DNA from: Christensenellaceae bacterium
Lineage (GTDB): Bacteria; Bacillota; Clostridia; Christensenellales; UBA1750
NCBI GenBank assembly: GCA_031280685.1
Contig: JAITGM010000045.1
Span: 1-51,259, forward strand
DNA: 51,259 nucleotides
Reading direction: 5' to 3'
In this document: piece by piece, positions 24,418 to 32,332 of the stretch
How positions within the stretch are numbered: position 1 is the first letter of the stretch
Layout of the letters: each line of letters begins with the position of its first letter
The notes under the pieces: model-generated
The model's input: only the letters and a program-made list of their open reading frames with translations
Database searches by the model: none
Told to the model about the DNA's origin: nothing
Made by a program: the position numbers and the translations under genes

Positions 24418-24445
24418 ATACGATATGAGTGAGGCGGCGTAGAAT

Positions 24446-24805
24446 ATGATGTGCTGCGGTATAAAGAACATGGCTGTAAATAGCGGGTCTGGCAGAAAAA
24501 AGTCGGTCATCCGTTTTATCGCGCTGGCCATTTTCGTGTGTATAGTTACCACCTCGCTTCTTTCCAGCGCTTCTATACTGACCCACGCTGATCACGAACA
24601 TGACCATAATGGCCCCAACAATACCTGCGCCACTTGCGCGCAGATCGCCGCTGCGGAAAATATTCTCAAGCGGTTATCCACCGCGTTGGCAGTAGCGGCT
24701 ATTGCCATCGTTGACACGTTCGCGCTGATCGCACAACTGAGGGCTGATTCGCCCCAGCAGGTTTTTACTACTCTCGTCGGATTAAAAGTTAGATTGAATA
24801 ATTAA
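24446..24805 (+). CDS. Small His/Cys membrane protein of the zinc operon
   Basis: The family name is not known to me; similar small proteins occur next to zinc transporters in Clostridia. The 119 residues hold a first membrane segment (about 22-44), then THADHEHDHNGPNNTCATC (His47, His50, His52, His54, Cys61, Cys64), then a second hydrophobic segment (about 79-98). The His/Cys loop would probably face outside and could bind Zn2+. It lies between zur and znuA in the same direction. The start may be ATG 24446 or 24449; GAGGCGG lies upstream at loose spacing. A role in zinc sensing or delivery is inference. Confidence 0.7.
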   Translation: MMCCGIKNMAVNSGSGRKKSVIRFIALAIFVCIVTTSLLSSASILTHADHEHDHNGPNNTCATCAQIAAAENILKRLSTALAVAAIAIVDTFALIAQLRADSPQQVFTTLVGLKVRLNN

Positions 24806-24929
24806 AATAACCTCTACAAGGGAACATTCTGCGCGTCTGTAACCAAAGGACTTTTCTGCCCTTTTTCAGACGACTTCGGTGTTGCCTTGTATTTTTATGC
24901 CCAAAAACAGAAATACGGAGGTTATTCAC

Positions 24930-26444
24930 ATGAGGAAATTCATTTCATTTATTCTCGCCGCTCTGCTGGTTTTTTCACTTGCCGCTTGCGGCCAGACGGA
25001 GGGAAATACTGACGTTTCAGAATCGGAATTGAGCGTCATTACCACGATCTTTGCGCCTTACGATTTTGTGAGGCAGATTGTAGGCGATAACGCCGAAGTC
25101 ACCATGCTTCTGCCCCCTGCGGCCGAGAGCCATTCTTTTGAGCCGACGCCGAAGGATATCATCAAAATTCAAGAGTGCGATGTATTCATCTACGTTGGCG
25201 GCGATTCCGACGCATGGGTAGACAACGTGCTGGACTCGATGGACACGAGCAATATGAAAATCATCACTCTGATGGATTGCGTGGATGTCGTTGAAGAAGA
25301 AATCATCGAAGGCATGGAAGACGATCACGGTCACGACCACGAAGACGAGGAATTCGATCCCGCCGATGTAAAAGACCGTCCCATGAGCGATTTTGCCGGT
25401 TCGTGGGTGTCCGGCATCCCGCTGATTCAGGATGGTTCGCTGGATGAATATATTGGGCATACCGCTGAGGAAGAGGAAATTACACCCGCGGAACACAAAG
25501 CAAATCTCCTCAAGGGCTGGACGTCTGATTTTGACAATATGATAACCTATGGAGATACGTTGGAAATCGGCGACGTAAAAGCGGATTACACATATCAAGG
25601 GTACAAAATCGTGGAATCCGACCACGGCGCTTCGGTATGGTATACATACCAGATCGCAGCTCCGAATGACGCGCTGCCCTCATACCTGATGTTTAATGAT
25701 CACGGCTATGGCGCGGATCACGAAGATGAGGACGAGCATGAGCATGACGAAGAGCATGAAGAAATCGCTCATATTCATTTGAAATATGGCAACGAGGGCT
25801 TTGATGCGCTGCTCACGGGAGATAATGAAAACTGGTCGTCATTCTACTTTGACCGCACACATTCCAATGCGGAAATCGGTGAATTTATGGGCGATCACGA
25901 CCATGAAGAAGCGCATGAGTTTGACGAGCATGTCTGGACTTCGCCCAGGAACGCCAAGCTGATCGTTCAAAAAATATCCGACACGCTGTGCGCGCTCGAT
26001 CCTGACAACGCCGAAACGTACAAGGCGAATACGACCTCTTACCTTGGCGAATTGGATGAACTGGACGCCGCATTCCAAGCCGTGGTCGATGGCGCGGCTC
26101 GGAAAACGCTGGTATTCGGCGACCGCTTCCCCTTCCGCTATTTCGCGGATGCGTATGGCCTTGAATACTTCGCCGCATTCCCCGGCTGCTCCACCGAAAC
26201 GGAGGCCAGCGCGAAAACCGTGGCGTTCCTGATTGACAAGATTAAGGACGAGGCAATACCGGTGGTATTCCATGTCGAGCTTTCCAACCAAAAGATGGCG
26301 AATGCCATCAGCGAATCCACCGGCGCGAAGGTTCTGCTGCTCCATGCCTGCCACAATGTATCAAAGGCGGAGTTTGAAAGCGGCGTCACCTACTTGGATT
26401 TGATGAAGCAGAATGTAGAAAACTTGAAGGAGGTGCTGAATTAA
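24930..26444 (+). CDS. znuA: Zinc-binding lipoprotein: ZnuA/AdcA domain with inserted ZinT domain
   Basis: This is the substrate-binding subunit of a zinc ABC importer. It has a lipoprotein signal with Cys20 (FSLAACGQ). The cluster A-1 (ZnuA) fold is split into residues about 33-130 and 325-504. Between the halves, in place of the His-rich loop, is a ZinT domain (about 141-315; VKDRPMSDFAGSWVSGIPL, then IHLKYGNEGFDALLT and NWSSFYFD). It is flanked by acidic His stretches (DDHGHDHEDEE; DHEDEDEHEHDEEHEE; DHDHEEAHE). ZnuA ligands His68 (ESHSFEP) and His334 (DEHVW) are present, but the usual third His region reads VFGDRFPFRYF. In streptococcal AdcA the ZinT domain is C-terminal, so the nested order here differs. 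ATG 24930 has GGAGG eight bases upstream. Confidence 0.93.
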   Translation: MRKFISFILAALLVFSLAACGQTEGNTDVSESELSVITTIFAPYDFVRQIVGDNAEVTMLLPPAAESHSFEPTPKDIIKIQECDVFIYVGGDSDAWVDNVLDSMDTSNMKIITLMDCVDVVEEEIIEGMEDDHGHDHEDEEFDPADVKDRPMSDFAGSWVSGIPLIQDGSLDEYIGHTAEEEEITPAEHKANLLKGWTSDFDNMITYGDTLEIGDVKADYTYQGYKIVESDHGASVWYTYQIAAPNDALPSYLMFNDHGYGADHEDEDEHEHDEEHEEIAHIHLKYGNEGFDALLTGDNENWSSFYFDRTHSNAEIGEFMGDHDHEEAHEFDEHVWTSPRNAKLIVQKISDTLCALDPDNAETYKANTTSYLGELDELDAAFQAVVDGAARKTLVFGDRFPFRYFADAYGLEYFAAFPGCSTETEASAKTVAFLIDKIKDEAIPVVFHVELSNQKMANAISESTGAKVLLLHACHNVSKAEFESGVTYLDLMKQNVENLKEVLN

Positions 26445-26445
26445 T

Positions 26446-27156
26446 ATGGCTCTAATCACTTGTCAGGACGCTTCCTTCGCATACGAAGGCAACACCGCTG
26501 TCCGCGGCCTCAACTTTGAAGTCCATAGCGGAGATTATCTGTGCATCGTTGGAGAAAACGGCTCCGGCAAAAGCACGCTCATCAAGGGCTTGCTACGGCT
26601 TAAAACGCCGCAGAAGGGAAGCGTCTTGATGGGTGACGGGCTTCACGCGAACGAGATTGGCTATCTCCCGCAGCAGACGGTTGCGCAGAAGGATTTCCCC
26701 GCCAGCGCATACGAGGTCGTCCTATCCGGACGCCTCGGTGCCAGGGGCATCCGGCCGTTCTATTCCCGTACGGATAAACTGGCGGCGGATGAAAACATCA
26801 TGAAACTCGGCATCGAATCGCTCCGAAACCGATGCTACAGAGAATTGTCCGGAGGCCAACAGCAACGGGTGCTGTTGGCTCGGGCGCTTTGCGCCACGAA
26901 AAAGGTTCTGCTGCTTGATGAACCGGTTGCCGGTCTCGACCCCATGGTCACACAGGAACTGTACCGATTGATCGAAAAAATCAACCGCGACACAGATATA
27001 ACAGTCATCATGGTTTCTCACGACATCCAATGCGCGGTAAAATACGCGAGCCATATCCTGCATCTCGAAAATTCACAGGCGTTCTTCGGGAAAACGGAAG
27101 AATATGTGAAGTCGAATATCGGCATGGGATTCTTGGGAGGTGAACGCGATGATTGA
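26446..27156 (+). CDS. znuC: Zinc ABC transporter ATP-binding protein
   Basis: This is the ATPase subunit of the zinc importer. The 236 residues show Walker A GENGSGKST, the Q-loop region GYLPQQ, signature LSGGQQQR, Walker B VLLLDEPVAGLDP and switch VSHD. It starts one base after the znuA stop and its 3' end overlaps znuB by 8 bases, so the three subunits are translationally linked. Confidence 0.95.
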   Translation: MALITCQDASFAYEGNTAVRGLNFEVHSGDYLCIVGENGSGKSTLIKGLLRLKTPQKGSVLMGDGLHANEIGYLPQQTVAQKDFPASAYEVVLSGRLGARGIRPFYSRTDKLAADENIMKLGIESLRNRCYRELSGGQQQRVLLARALCATKKVLLLDEPVAGLDPMVTQELYRLIEKINRDTDITVIMVSHDIQCAVKYASHILHLENSQAFFGKTEEYVKSNIGMGFLGGERDD

Positions 27157-27976
27157 AATGCTTATGGAGATGTTCTCTTACACTTTCCTCGTTCGAGCGG
27201 TCATTGTCGGTTTGCTTGTTTCTCTGTGCGCGGCGCTGCTCGGCGTGAGCCTTGTGCTGAAACGGTATTCCATGATTGGCGACGGGCTTTCCCATGTCGG
27301 ATTTGGTACGCTGGCAATCGCTACGGCGATGAACGCCGCGCCGCTGACGGTGTCGATACCGATAGTGGTCTTGGCGGCATTTCTGCTGTTGCGCATCAGC
27401 GAAAACAGCAAGATCAAAGGGGATGCCGCTATCGCGCTGATTTCTACAAGTTCACTGGCCATCGGCGTCGTGGTTATTTCCCTTACCACCGGCATGAACA
27501 CGGACGTCTGCAACTATATGTTCGGAAGCATTCTCGCTATGAGCAAGGACGACGTCACGTTGAGCGTCGCACTGGCCATCGTAGTGCTTGTGCTGTTCGT
27601 GCTTTTCTATAACAAGATTTTCGCGGTAACCTTCGATGAGTCCTTTGCGAAGGCGACAGGAACCAAGGCGGGGCTATACAATATGCTAATCGCTTTCCTG
27701 ACCGCGATCACAATCGTACTCGGTATGCGGATGATGGGCGCGCTGCTTATCTCGAGCCTCATCATTTTCCCGGCGCTCACTTCAATGCGGATATGCAAAA
27801 AGTTCAGGAGCGTAACGATATGCTCCGCCATTGTGTCGGTGATCTGCTTCTTTATCGGTGTGGTCATATCCTATGTATATGCCACGCCAACGGGAGCCAG
27901 CGTGGTCATCGTGAATATTGCTGCATTCCTGCTGTTTTGGGTGACAAATATCGTCTTGAGGAGGAGCAAGTCATGA
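27149..27976 (+). CDS. znuB: Zinc ABC transporter permease
   Basis: This is the membrane subunit of the metal-type ABC-3 family. The 275-residue protein has about eight hydrophobic segments and the family motifs GDGLSHVGFG near residue 45 and LGMRMMGALLISSLIIFPA near residue 190, the latter the loop that contacts the ATPase. ATG 27149 has GGGAGG eight bases upstream; an in-frame GTG at 27140 overlaps that site and is less likely. It overlaps the following lipoprotein gene by 4 bases (ATGA). Confidence 0.94.
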   Translation: MIEMLMEMFSYTFLVRAVIVGLLVSLCAALLGVSLVLKRYSMIGDGLSHVGFGTLAIATAMNAAPLTVSIPIVVLAAFLLLRISENSKIKGDAAIALISTSSLAIGVVVISLTTGMNTDVCNYMFGSILAMSKDDVTLSVALAIVVLVLFVLFYNKIFAVTFDESFAKATGTKAGLYNMLIAFLTAITIVLGMRMMGALLISSLIIFPALTSMRICKKFRSVTICSAIVSVICFFIGVVISYVYATPTGASVVIVNIAAFLLFWVTNIVLRRSKS

Positions 27977-28545
27977 AAAAACTTATTATTGTTTTGATTA
28001 TAGGCGTGATGTTGTTAGCGGGTTGCGACAATAAAGTCACTAAGACGAACCCGCCGACCGACAACAATGCCCCTTCATTAGCCGCGCCCGCAAAGTCACC
28101 TTCACAAGCGCCATCCGAGCAGACAGAGGAACCAACGCCAAATCAACCCGAAGCGTCGGTCGCCGCCCCGTCCGGCGATGTTGTGGCGATCAAGGAAAAG
28201 ATGTTCATCGCACAGCTAAATGACGTGTATCTGAACCAAGATACTTATCTTGGCAAGACCATAAAATTCGAGGGTATGTTTACGCAATACACATGGGATG
28301 AACAAGGATTGACCTGTTATTTGGTGTATCGAAACTCTCCTGGCTGCTGTGGGGCGGATGGTCAAGCGGGATTTGAGGTTATATGGCCGGACGGCTCCAA
28401 TCAGGCTTATCCCAATGAAAATGATTGGGTTGAAGCTGTCGGTGTTCTTGAAGAATACGAGGAGGATGGATATAAATATCTTCGGCTTGCGCTCTCCTCA
28501 TTAACCGTACTGCCTACGCGCGGTGCGGAATTTGTCAGCCAATAG
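27973..28545 (+). CDS. Lipoprotein with a TIGR03943/DUF1980-like C-terminal domain
   Basis: This 190-residue protein has a lipoprotein signal (VMLLAGCDNK, Cys18). A low-complexity Pro/Ser/Thr linker (about 25-65) follows. The C-terminal domain has YLGKTIKFEGMF and GCCGADGQAGFEVIW. That pattern resembles the C-terminal part of the TIGR03943/YcgQ proteins, which in other bacteria are associated with zinc-regulated permease pairs. Here the domain appears without its membrane partner, as a surface lipoprotein at the end of the zinc operon. The two adjacent Cys could bind metal. Function is unproven. Confidence 0.75.
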   Translation: MKKLIIVLIIGVMLLAGCDNKVTKTNPPTDNNAPSLAAPAKSPSQAPSEQTEEPTPNQPEASVAAPSGDVVAIKEKMFIAQLNDVYLNQDTYLGKTIKFEGMFTQYTWDEQGLTCYLVYRNSPGCCGADGQAGFEVIWPDGSNQAYPNENDWVEAVGVLEEYEEDGYKYLRLALSSLTVLPTRGAEFVSQ

Positions 28546-28687
28546 CGGCGATGATTACGCTGTTAAAAGTAATTTGAGATGTGCGCTGGGCAGCGTAATC
28601 AAATCTGCCCGACTGGAAAAGCATCTGACACGTAGCGAACTATCCGTGACCTTCCTTACGGACTAGGCGCGCAAGGCCGGAGCGGAG

Positions 28688-28706
28688 CGAGTCCTCTATG
28701 CTCCAC
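28688..28706 (+). repeat. Right direct repeat (attR-like), displaced tRNA-Ala 3' end
   Basis: CGAGTCCTCTATGCTCCAC would, if joined to the tRNA 5' part, give T-stem AGGGG/CCTCT with a G-U pair instead of the present G-A mismatch. This suggests it is the original chromosomal tRNA end. Confidence 0.7.
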
Positions 28707-28714
28707 TACCCACT

Positions 28715-28744
28715 GCGGATCGCTTTTGATCCGCGGCATTTTTT
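28715..28744 (+). terminator. Displaced original terminator of tRNA-Ala
   Basis: GCGGATC (28715-28721) pairs with GATCCGC (28728-28734), followed by GGCATTTTTT. It directly follows the right direct repeat. Confidence 0.65.
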
Positions 28745-28779
28745 CTTCAAAAAAGCCGCAGAAAGGGGAAGAGGTTCGC

Positions 28780-29440
28780 ATGCATAGTGCCATCGAGCGA
28801 AGGGCGGAGGGGGCGAAGGTCCTCGTCTTGTTCGTGCGCGGTTTATTAGGGTCATCAAACCGGTCTTCCGACCTCATCAAGGCGGTTTTGGCGCGCGGGG
28901 TTTCGTCCGCCGCGCCCTTGCTGCCGAGGCATGGAAAAGATGCCTGCGAGTTCGCAAAAAAGGGGCGGTTTTGGGCCTGGGGGCGGAATTGCGGGCAGCG
29001 AGCGATGCAGGGAAAATACGCGAAAATTTAACTGGTTGGGCGCTCGGCGGTCAGTCTCTTGGCGCTGAACGCGAGCCTGGATGAGCACAACAAGGTTGCG
29101 AGCATCCTAGCGATCGCCCCACCGATGCGGATTAACCTGCGGCCGATCTTCGCCTACCCGCTTTGTCCGACTCCCTTTTTTGAGCTGCGCAAGCTGACGC
29201 GCATGGCGAGGCAGCGGCTTTCGCTTGTGCGGGTGCCGGTTACGCCGCTCCATTCCAAAATGGATGAAACCGTGTCGATGAAGAGCGCGGCCGGCGGGCT
29301 TTCGGGTGCGCGCCGCGAGAGGCGGACGCTAGAAACGGCTTGGTACGCCCACTTTTCGAAGGGGGAGCGGGTTCAAATCATGGAGACCCTGCTGGCGAGA
29401 CTCCGCGAGGGGCTTCGAAAGGCAAATTCGCGGCAGAAAC
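28780..29440 (+). pseudogene. Decayed alpha/beta-hydrolase (carboxylesterase-like) gene
   Basis: The 5' part reads VLVLFVRGLLGSSNRSSDL, then AAPLLPRHGKDACEFAK, resembling esterase HG and LLPGHG motifs. It ends in a stop at 29031. A second frame from about 29059 continues with LNASLDEHNKVASILAIAPP, then VPVTPLHSKMDETVSMKSA (the acid-residue loop) and WYAHFSKGERVQIMETLLA (the catalytic His region). The nucleophile Ser region between the parts is damaged. Confidence 0.7.
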
Positions 29441-29733
29441 CTCAAAAACGGGGGAATTTTCGATGGGTTTCTGCCTGTTTGTTTGACTGAGGCTGCGCTG
29501 GGGGTGGTCTGGGAGGACCTGAAAGCCGGTAGCGAGGTCTATATCGTGCGCCGCGTTTTTTGCGGCGGCGCGAACTGGATGCGGACGGTGCCCGGGCAGG
29601 CATTATGCTCTCCTTGCTAAATTCACCCATTTATTTCTTTGTGCATGAGGAGAAAGGCTTGCGCTTTTTCACAATGTATGTTAAAATTGTGTCAACAGAA
29701 GATGTTTCTTGGAGGGCCAAAAGGAGGGTGACT

Positions 29734-29914
29734 ATGCGCGGATGTTAAGCTGATCGCCATTTGGGACTGGATCGACTGGGGTTCCATCCCAGTGGGCGCG
29801 CGCTGGACGGAGGCTGAACTCAAGCCGGATGCGCCCGAAAGCGCCAAAAGGGCGTTGAATGAATTCAAACGAAGAATGGGTGGACTCCCCGGCAATCACG
29901 ATGAAAAGGAGTGA
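29734..29914 (+). pseudogene. Small hypothetical gene with a one-base frameshift
   Basis: ATG 29734 has AAGGAGGG upstream and a plausible promoter (TTGCGC, 17 bases, TAAAAT) about 50 bases before. It runs into TAA after four codons. One base out of frame, from 29741, an open frame reads DVKLIAIWDWIDWGSIPVG onwards to TGA 29912-29914. The family is not recognised. It may be a real 60-residue protein with an indel. Confidence 0.4.
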
Positions 29915-29924
29915 TTTAGGCCGC

Positions 29925-30300
29925 CCCTTTTGCTATAGCAGGATTTTCTTCAAATCCGCAAGGCTCGAAGCAACATGGCTGCCATCAGGCAGATGCCGGG
30001 AGCGCGAGAAATCAAAATGCTCTCCGTTCCCGCTGCTTTCGTGCCGAGATCTTTTGGCGTTAGGTAAAAGCGCAAATATCGCTCCAGGCGCATACGCCAA
30101 AGGCTCGCTTCACCAGCTCCGCGCCCGAATCCGCGCCGTTTGTGGCTGCTGTGCGAATAGCGCGCGGAGTAGCGGCAGCAGGGCAGTCACGCCGTCGCAG
30201 CCCAAACGCCTTCCCAAAGGGCCATAGCGCAGCTTTTGGACGGATCATCTACCATGAGCGTATCGCCCCAATCGAAGAGCAGGCGCGCTTTTCGCGCAGT
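29925..30300 (-). pseudogene. Decayed HAD-superfamily hydrolase gene
   Basis: The minus strand begins LLFDWGDTLMVDD (HAD motif I) near 30284 and continues ALWEGVWAATA, then a stop. In another frame it reads IRTAATNGADSGAELVKRAFGV (motif II region) and in a third RYLRFYLTPKDLGTK. The multiple frame changes mark it as a pseudogene. It faces the same way as rlmH and lies directly downstream of it. Confidence 0.65.
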
Positions 30301-30317
30301 TGGCTTCGCTCCTTCCG

Positions 30318-30788
30318 CTACTTGTGGTAGGGCTCCCCGGCTCCGATGCGGCAGGCTCTGTAGAGCTGCTCGAGAAGGATCACGCGCATGAGCTGGTGGG
30401 GAAAGGTCAGCGCCGAAAAGGAGATTTGTTCGTCAGCCCTTTCATAGACCGCCCTGGAAAGGCCCAGCGATCCGCCGATGAGGAAGGCTGGGCGCTTCCC
30501 CCGCGCCAAAAGGGTTTCCATATGCGCCGCAAAGCCCTCCGAAGTGAAGCTTCGGCCGCTTACGGCCAGGGCGATGGCGTATTCCTCGGGGCGAAGCCGG
30601 CTGAGCATCCGCGTGCCCTCGATTTCGAGCGCCCTTTCGTAAAGCGCGGGGGAGGCAGGCTCGGGCTCGTCCTTCAGCTCGATGATCTCGACGCCGCCAT
30701 AGCGCGAGAGCCGCTTTTGGTATTCGGCGCAGGCCTCTTGCCAAAAGCCTTCCTTCAGGCGGCCGACACAGAGCAGCGAAAACCTCAT
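30318..30788 (-). CDS. rlmH: 23S rRNA (pseudouridine(1915)-N3)-methyltransferase RlmH
   Basis: This SPOUT methyltransferase modifies pseudouridine 1915 in helix 69 of 23S rRNA. The 156 residues include the family opening SLLCVGRLKEGFWQEACAEY and the SAM-knot sequence FLIGGSLGLS. The end is SFSALTFPHQLMRVILLEQL followed by YRACRI. Length is normal. The start overlaps the stop of the CPBP gene by 4 bases. Confidence 0.96.
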   Translation of the reverse strand: MRFSLLCVGRLKEGFWQEACAEYQKRLSRYGGVEIIELKDEPEPASPALYERALEIEGTRMLSRLRPEEYAIALAVSGRSFTSEGFAAHMETLLARGKRPAFLIGGSLGLSRAVYERADEQISFSALTFPHQLMRVILLEQLYRACRIGAGEPYHK

Positions 30789-31858
30789 AGCAAGGGCCGC
30801 CCGAGGGCGTCAAAGATCGAAAAAAGGTAGTTTACGATCACAATCAGCCCAGCCGGGAGCAGCGGCAAAAGGGCGAAGGGCGAAAGGGCTTCGGCAGCGG
30901 GAGCTTCCCCGGGAGCGAGCCCCAAGACGGCGGCGGGGCCGTTTGCGCCGCAGTGCAAAGGCCAGTTTTCGCGTTGCAGGAAGTGCCGCCCAGCGAAATA
31001 GAGCGCGACGAAGAAGGCGGCCGCGATCCCGCCGAAGAACACGAAAAAGCCGGCGCCCGAAAGCAGGAGCTGCGGACTGCCCAGCTCCGCGGCTGTGGTT
31101 TCAAAGCCCTCAAGCGCGGCACCCGCCAGCTCGTTGAGCTTTTGCGCGGCCATGGAAACGCCGAGCGCCATGGAATTGTGGATGGTGTGAAAGATTACCC
31201 CCGCCCAGACAGAGCGAGTGAAATAAACCGAAAGGCAGAGCGCTATCCCCAAGAAAAGGTGCCCGGGCAGCGCCACGATTTGGCCGTGCAGCAAGGCGAA
31301 AAGGCAGCCCGTGAGCGCGATGGCGGCGACGGGCCGCGCCGCCTTATACGCTCCCTGCATGAGGCCCCTGAAGAGGAACTCCTCGCAAAGGGCGGGGAAC
31401 AGGCCGACGACCAGCGCGCCAACGAGGAGATCCGCGGCGCCGCCCGGGATGGGCACGCCCTGCTCCGGCAGCGAAAGGCCGAGGGCGCCCAGCAGGGAAA
31501 CCCAGAGCAGCGTCAGGCCGGTCACAGCGAAGTAGCAGCCAAAGGCGAGGGGAAAAATCAGCCAAAGCGAGGGGTTGAAGCGCCGCCAGGCCCTGCCTTT
31601 CATCATTTGGCGAACGGGTTTGAAGCAAAGCAGGAGCAGCGCGGGCAGCGCCACGGTGACGAATTCGGAAACGACGAGCGAAAGGCTGAAGAGCGGGCCG
31701 TAGACGGACTCGCCCGAAAGGGCCTCGTTTGCGGTCCCAGCAAGCTCAGGCACTATGGAATACATAAGGCGGGTCAGCAGCGCGAAGGCAAAGAGGACGA
31801 AGGCCGAGAGCGCGTAGGCCGAATTCACCAAAAGAACCTTTTTTGAGCGTTCGTTCAC
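30785..31858 (-). CDS. CPBP-family intramembrane metalloprotease
   Basis: This is a CAAX-protease/bacteriocin-processing (Abi) family membrane protein of 357 residues with about eight hydrophobic segments. The motif CEEFLFRG in LFPALCEEFLFRGLMQGAY supplies the Glu-Glu and Arg of the active site. Downstream HG (LLHGQIVALPGHLFLGIAL) and HTIHNS supply the histidines. The substrate is unknown. It overlaps both neighbours by 4 bases (rlmH and mscL), so the set is translationally coupled. Confidence 0.9.
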   Translation of the reverse strand: MNERSKKVLLVNSAYALSAFVLFAFALLTRLMYSIVPELAGTANEALSGESVYGPLFSLSLVVSEFVTVALPALLLLCFKPVRQMMKGRAWRRFNPSLWLIFPLAFGCYFAVTGLTLLWVSLLGALGLSLPEQGVPIPGGAADLLVGALVVGLFPALCEEFLFRGLMQGAYKAARPVAAIALTGCLFALLHGQIVALPGHLFLGIALCLSVYFTRSVWAGVIFHTIHNSMALGVSMAAQKLNELAGAALEGFETTAAELGSPQLLLSGAGFFVFFGGIAAAFFVALYFAGRHFLQRENWPLHCGANGPAAVLGLAPGEAPAAEALSPFALLPLLPAGLIVIVNYLFSIFDALGRPLL

Positions 31859-32331
31859 GGGCCAGCCCTCCTTTCGGTTTCAAGGGGCGAGGTGCAATAG
31901 GGGCAGCGTGTGGCCTCCCGGTCGATGATCTGCCTGCAGTGGGGGCAAGTCCGCGGCGTTTCGGCGGGCGGGGGCGCGGGCTCCAGGCGCTTGCGCGCGC
32001 TGTTTAGCAGCTTGATGAAGCAAAACACGGCCAGCGCGATGAGCGCGAAGTTCACCACCGCCGAAAGAAAGCCCCCGAAGTTGAGCGTCGGCGCGTCCGC
32101 GCCCGGCCCCAGGGGAATCTTCAGCGCGCCGAAATCCACTCCGGTGGTCAGGAGCGAGAGCAAGGGCATCACCAGGTCATTCACCAGCGATTGCACGATG
32201 GCGGTGAACGAACTGCCTATGATCACGCCGACCGCCAGATCGATCACGTTGCCGCGCATGGCGAAGGTTTTAAACTCGTTCAAAAAGCGCACGATCGGCG
32301 CCTCGTGCCCGGGTTTTGGCTCTTTTTTCAT
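31855..32331 (-). CDS. mscL: Large-conductance mechanosensitive channel MscL with C-terminal zinc ribbon
   Basis: MscL opens under membrane tension and releases solutes on hypo-osmotic shock. Residues 15-50 (FLNEFKTFAMRGNVIDLAVG) form the N-terminal helix and first membrane segment; the second lies at about 88-110. The normal cytoplasmic bundle is replaced by a short linker and a zinc ribbon with Cys129, Cys132, Cys143 and Cys146 (TCPHC, RCPYC). This C-terminal module is not part of classical MscL. ATG 32331 has GGAGG ten bases upstream; a longer frame to 32418 lacks support. Confidence 0.93.
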   Translation of the reverse strand: MKKEPKPGHEAPIVRFLNEFKTFAMRGNVIDLAVGVIIGSSFTAIVQSLVNDLVMPLLSLLTTGVDFGALKIPLGPGADAPTLNFGGFLSAVVNFALIALAVFCFIKLLNSARKRLEPAPPPAETPRTCPHCRQIIDREATRCPYCTSPLETERRAGP

Positions 32332-32332
32332 C

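Larger units (their letters stand above)
23644..28706 (+). mobile_element. Zinc-uptake genomic island in tRNA-Ala
   Basis: About 5.06 kb between the two tRNA 3'-end copies is visibly less GC-rich than the flanks and uses different codons. It holds only a zinc uptake operon. No integrase is recognisable, so it is either a remnant or was mobilised in trans. The terminator that fits the original tRNA transcript (28715-28744) now lies 5 kb downstream, beyond the second repeat. A new terminator (23683-23709) is supplied just after the tRNA. The left 350 bases (23646-23997) contain that terminator, no convincing gene, and the Zur-type operators. The right 140 bases (28546-28687) hold nothing recognisable. 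Confidence 0.7.
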
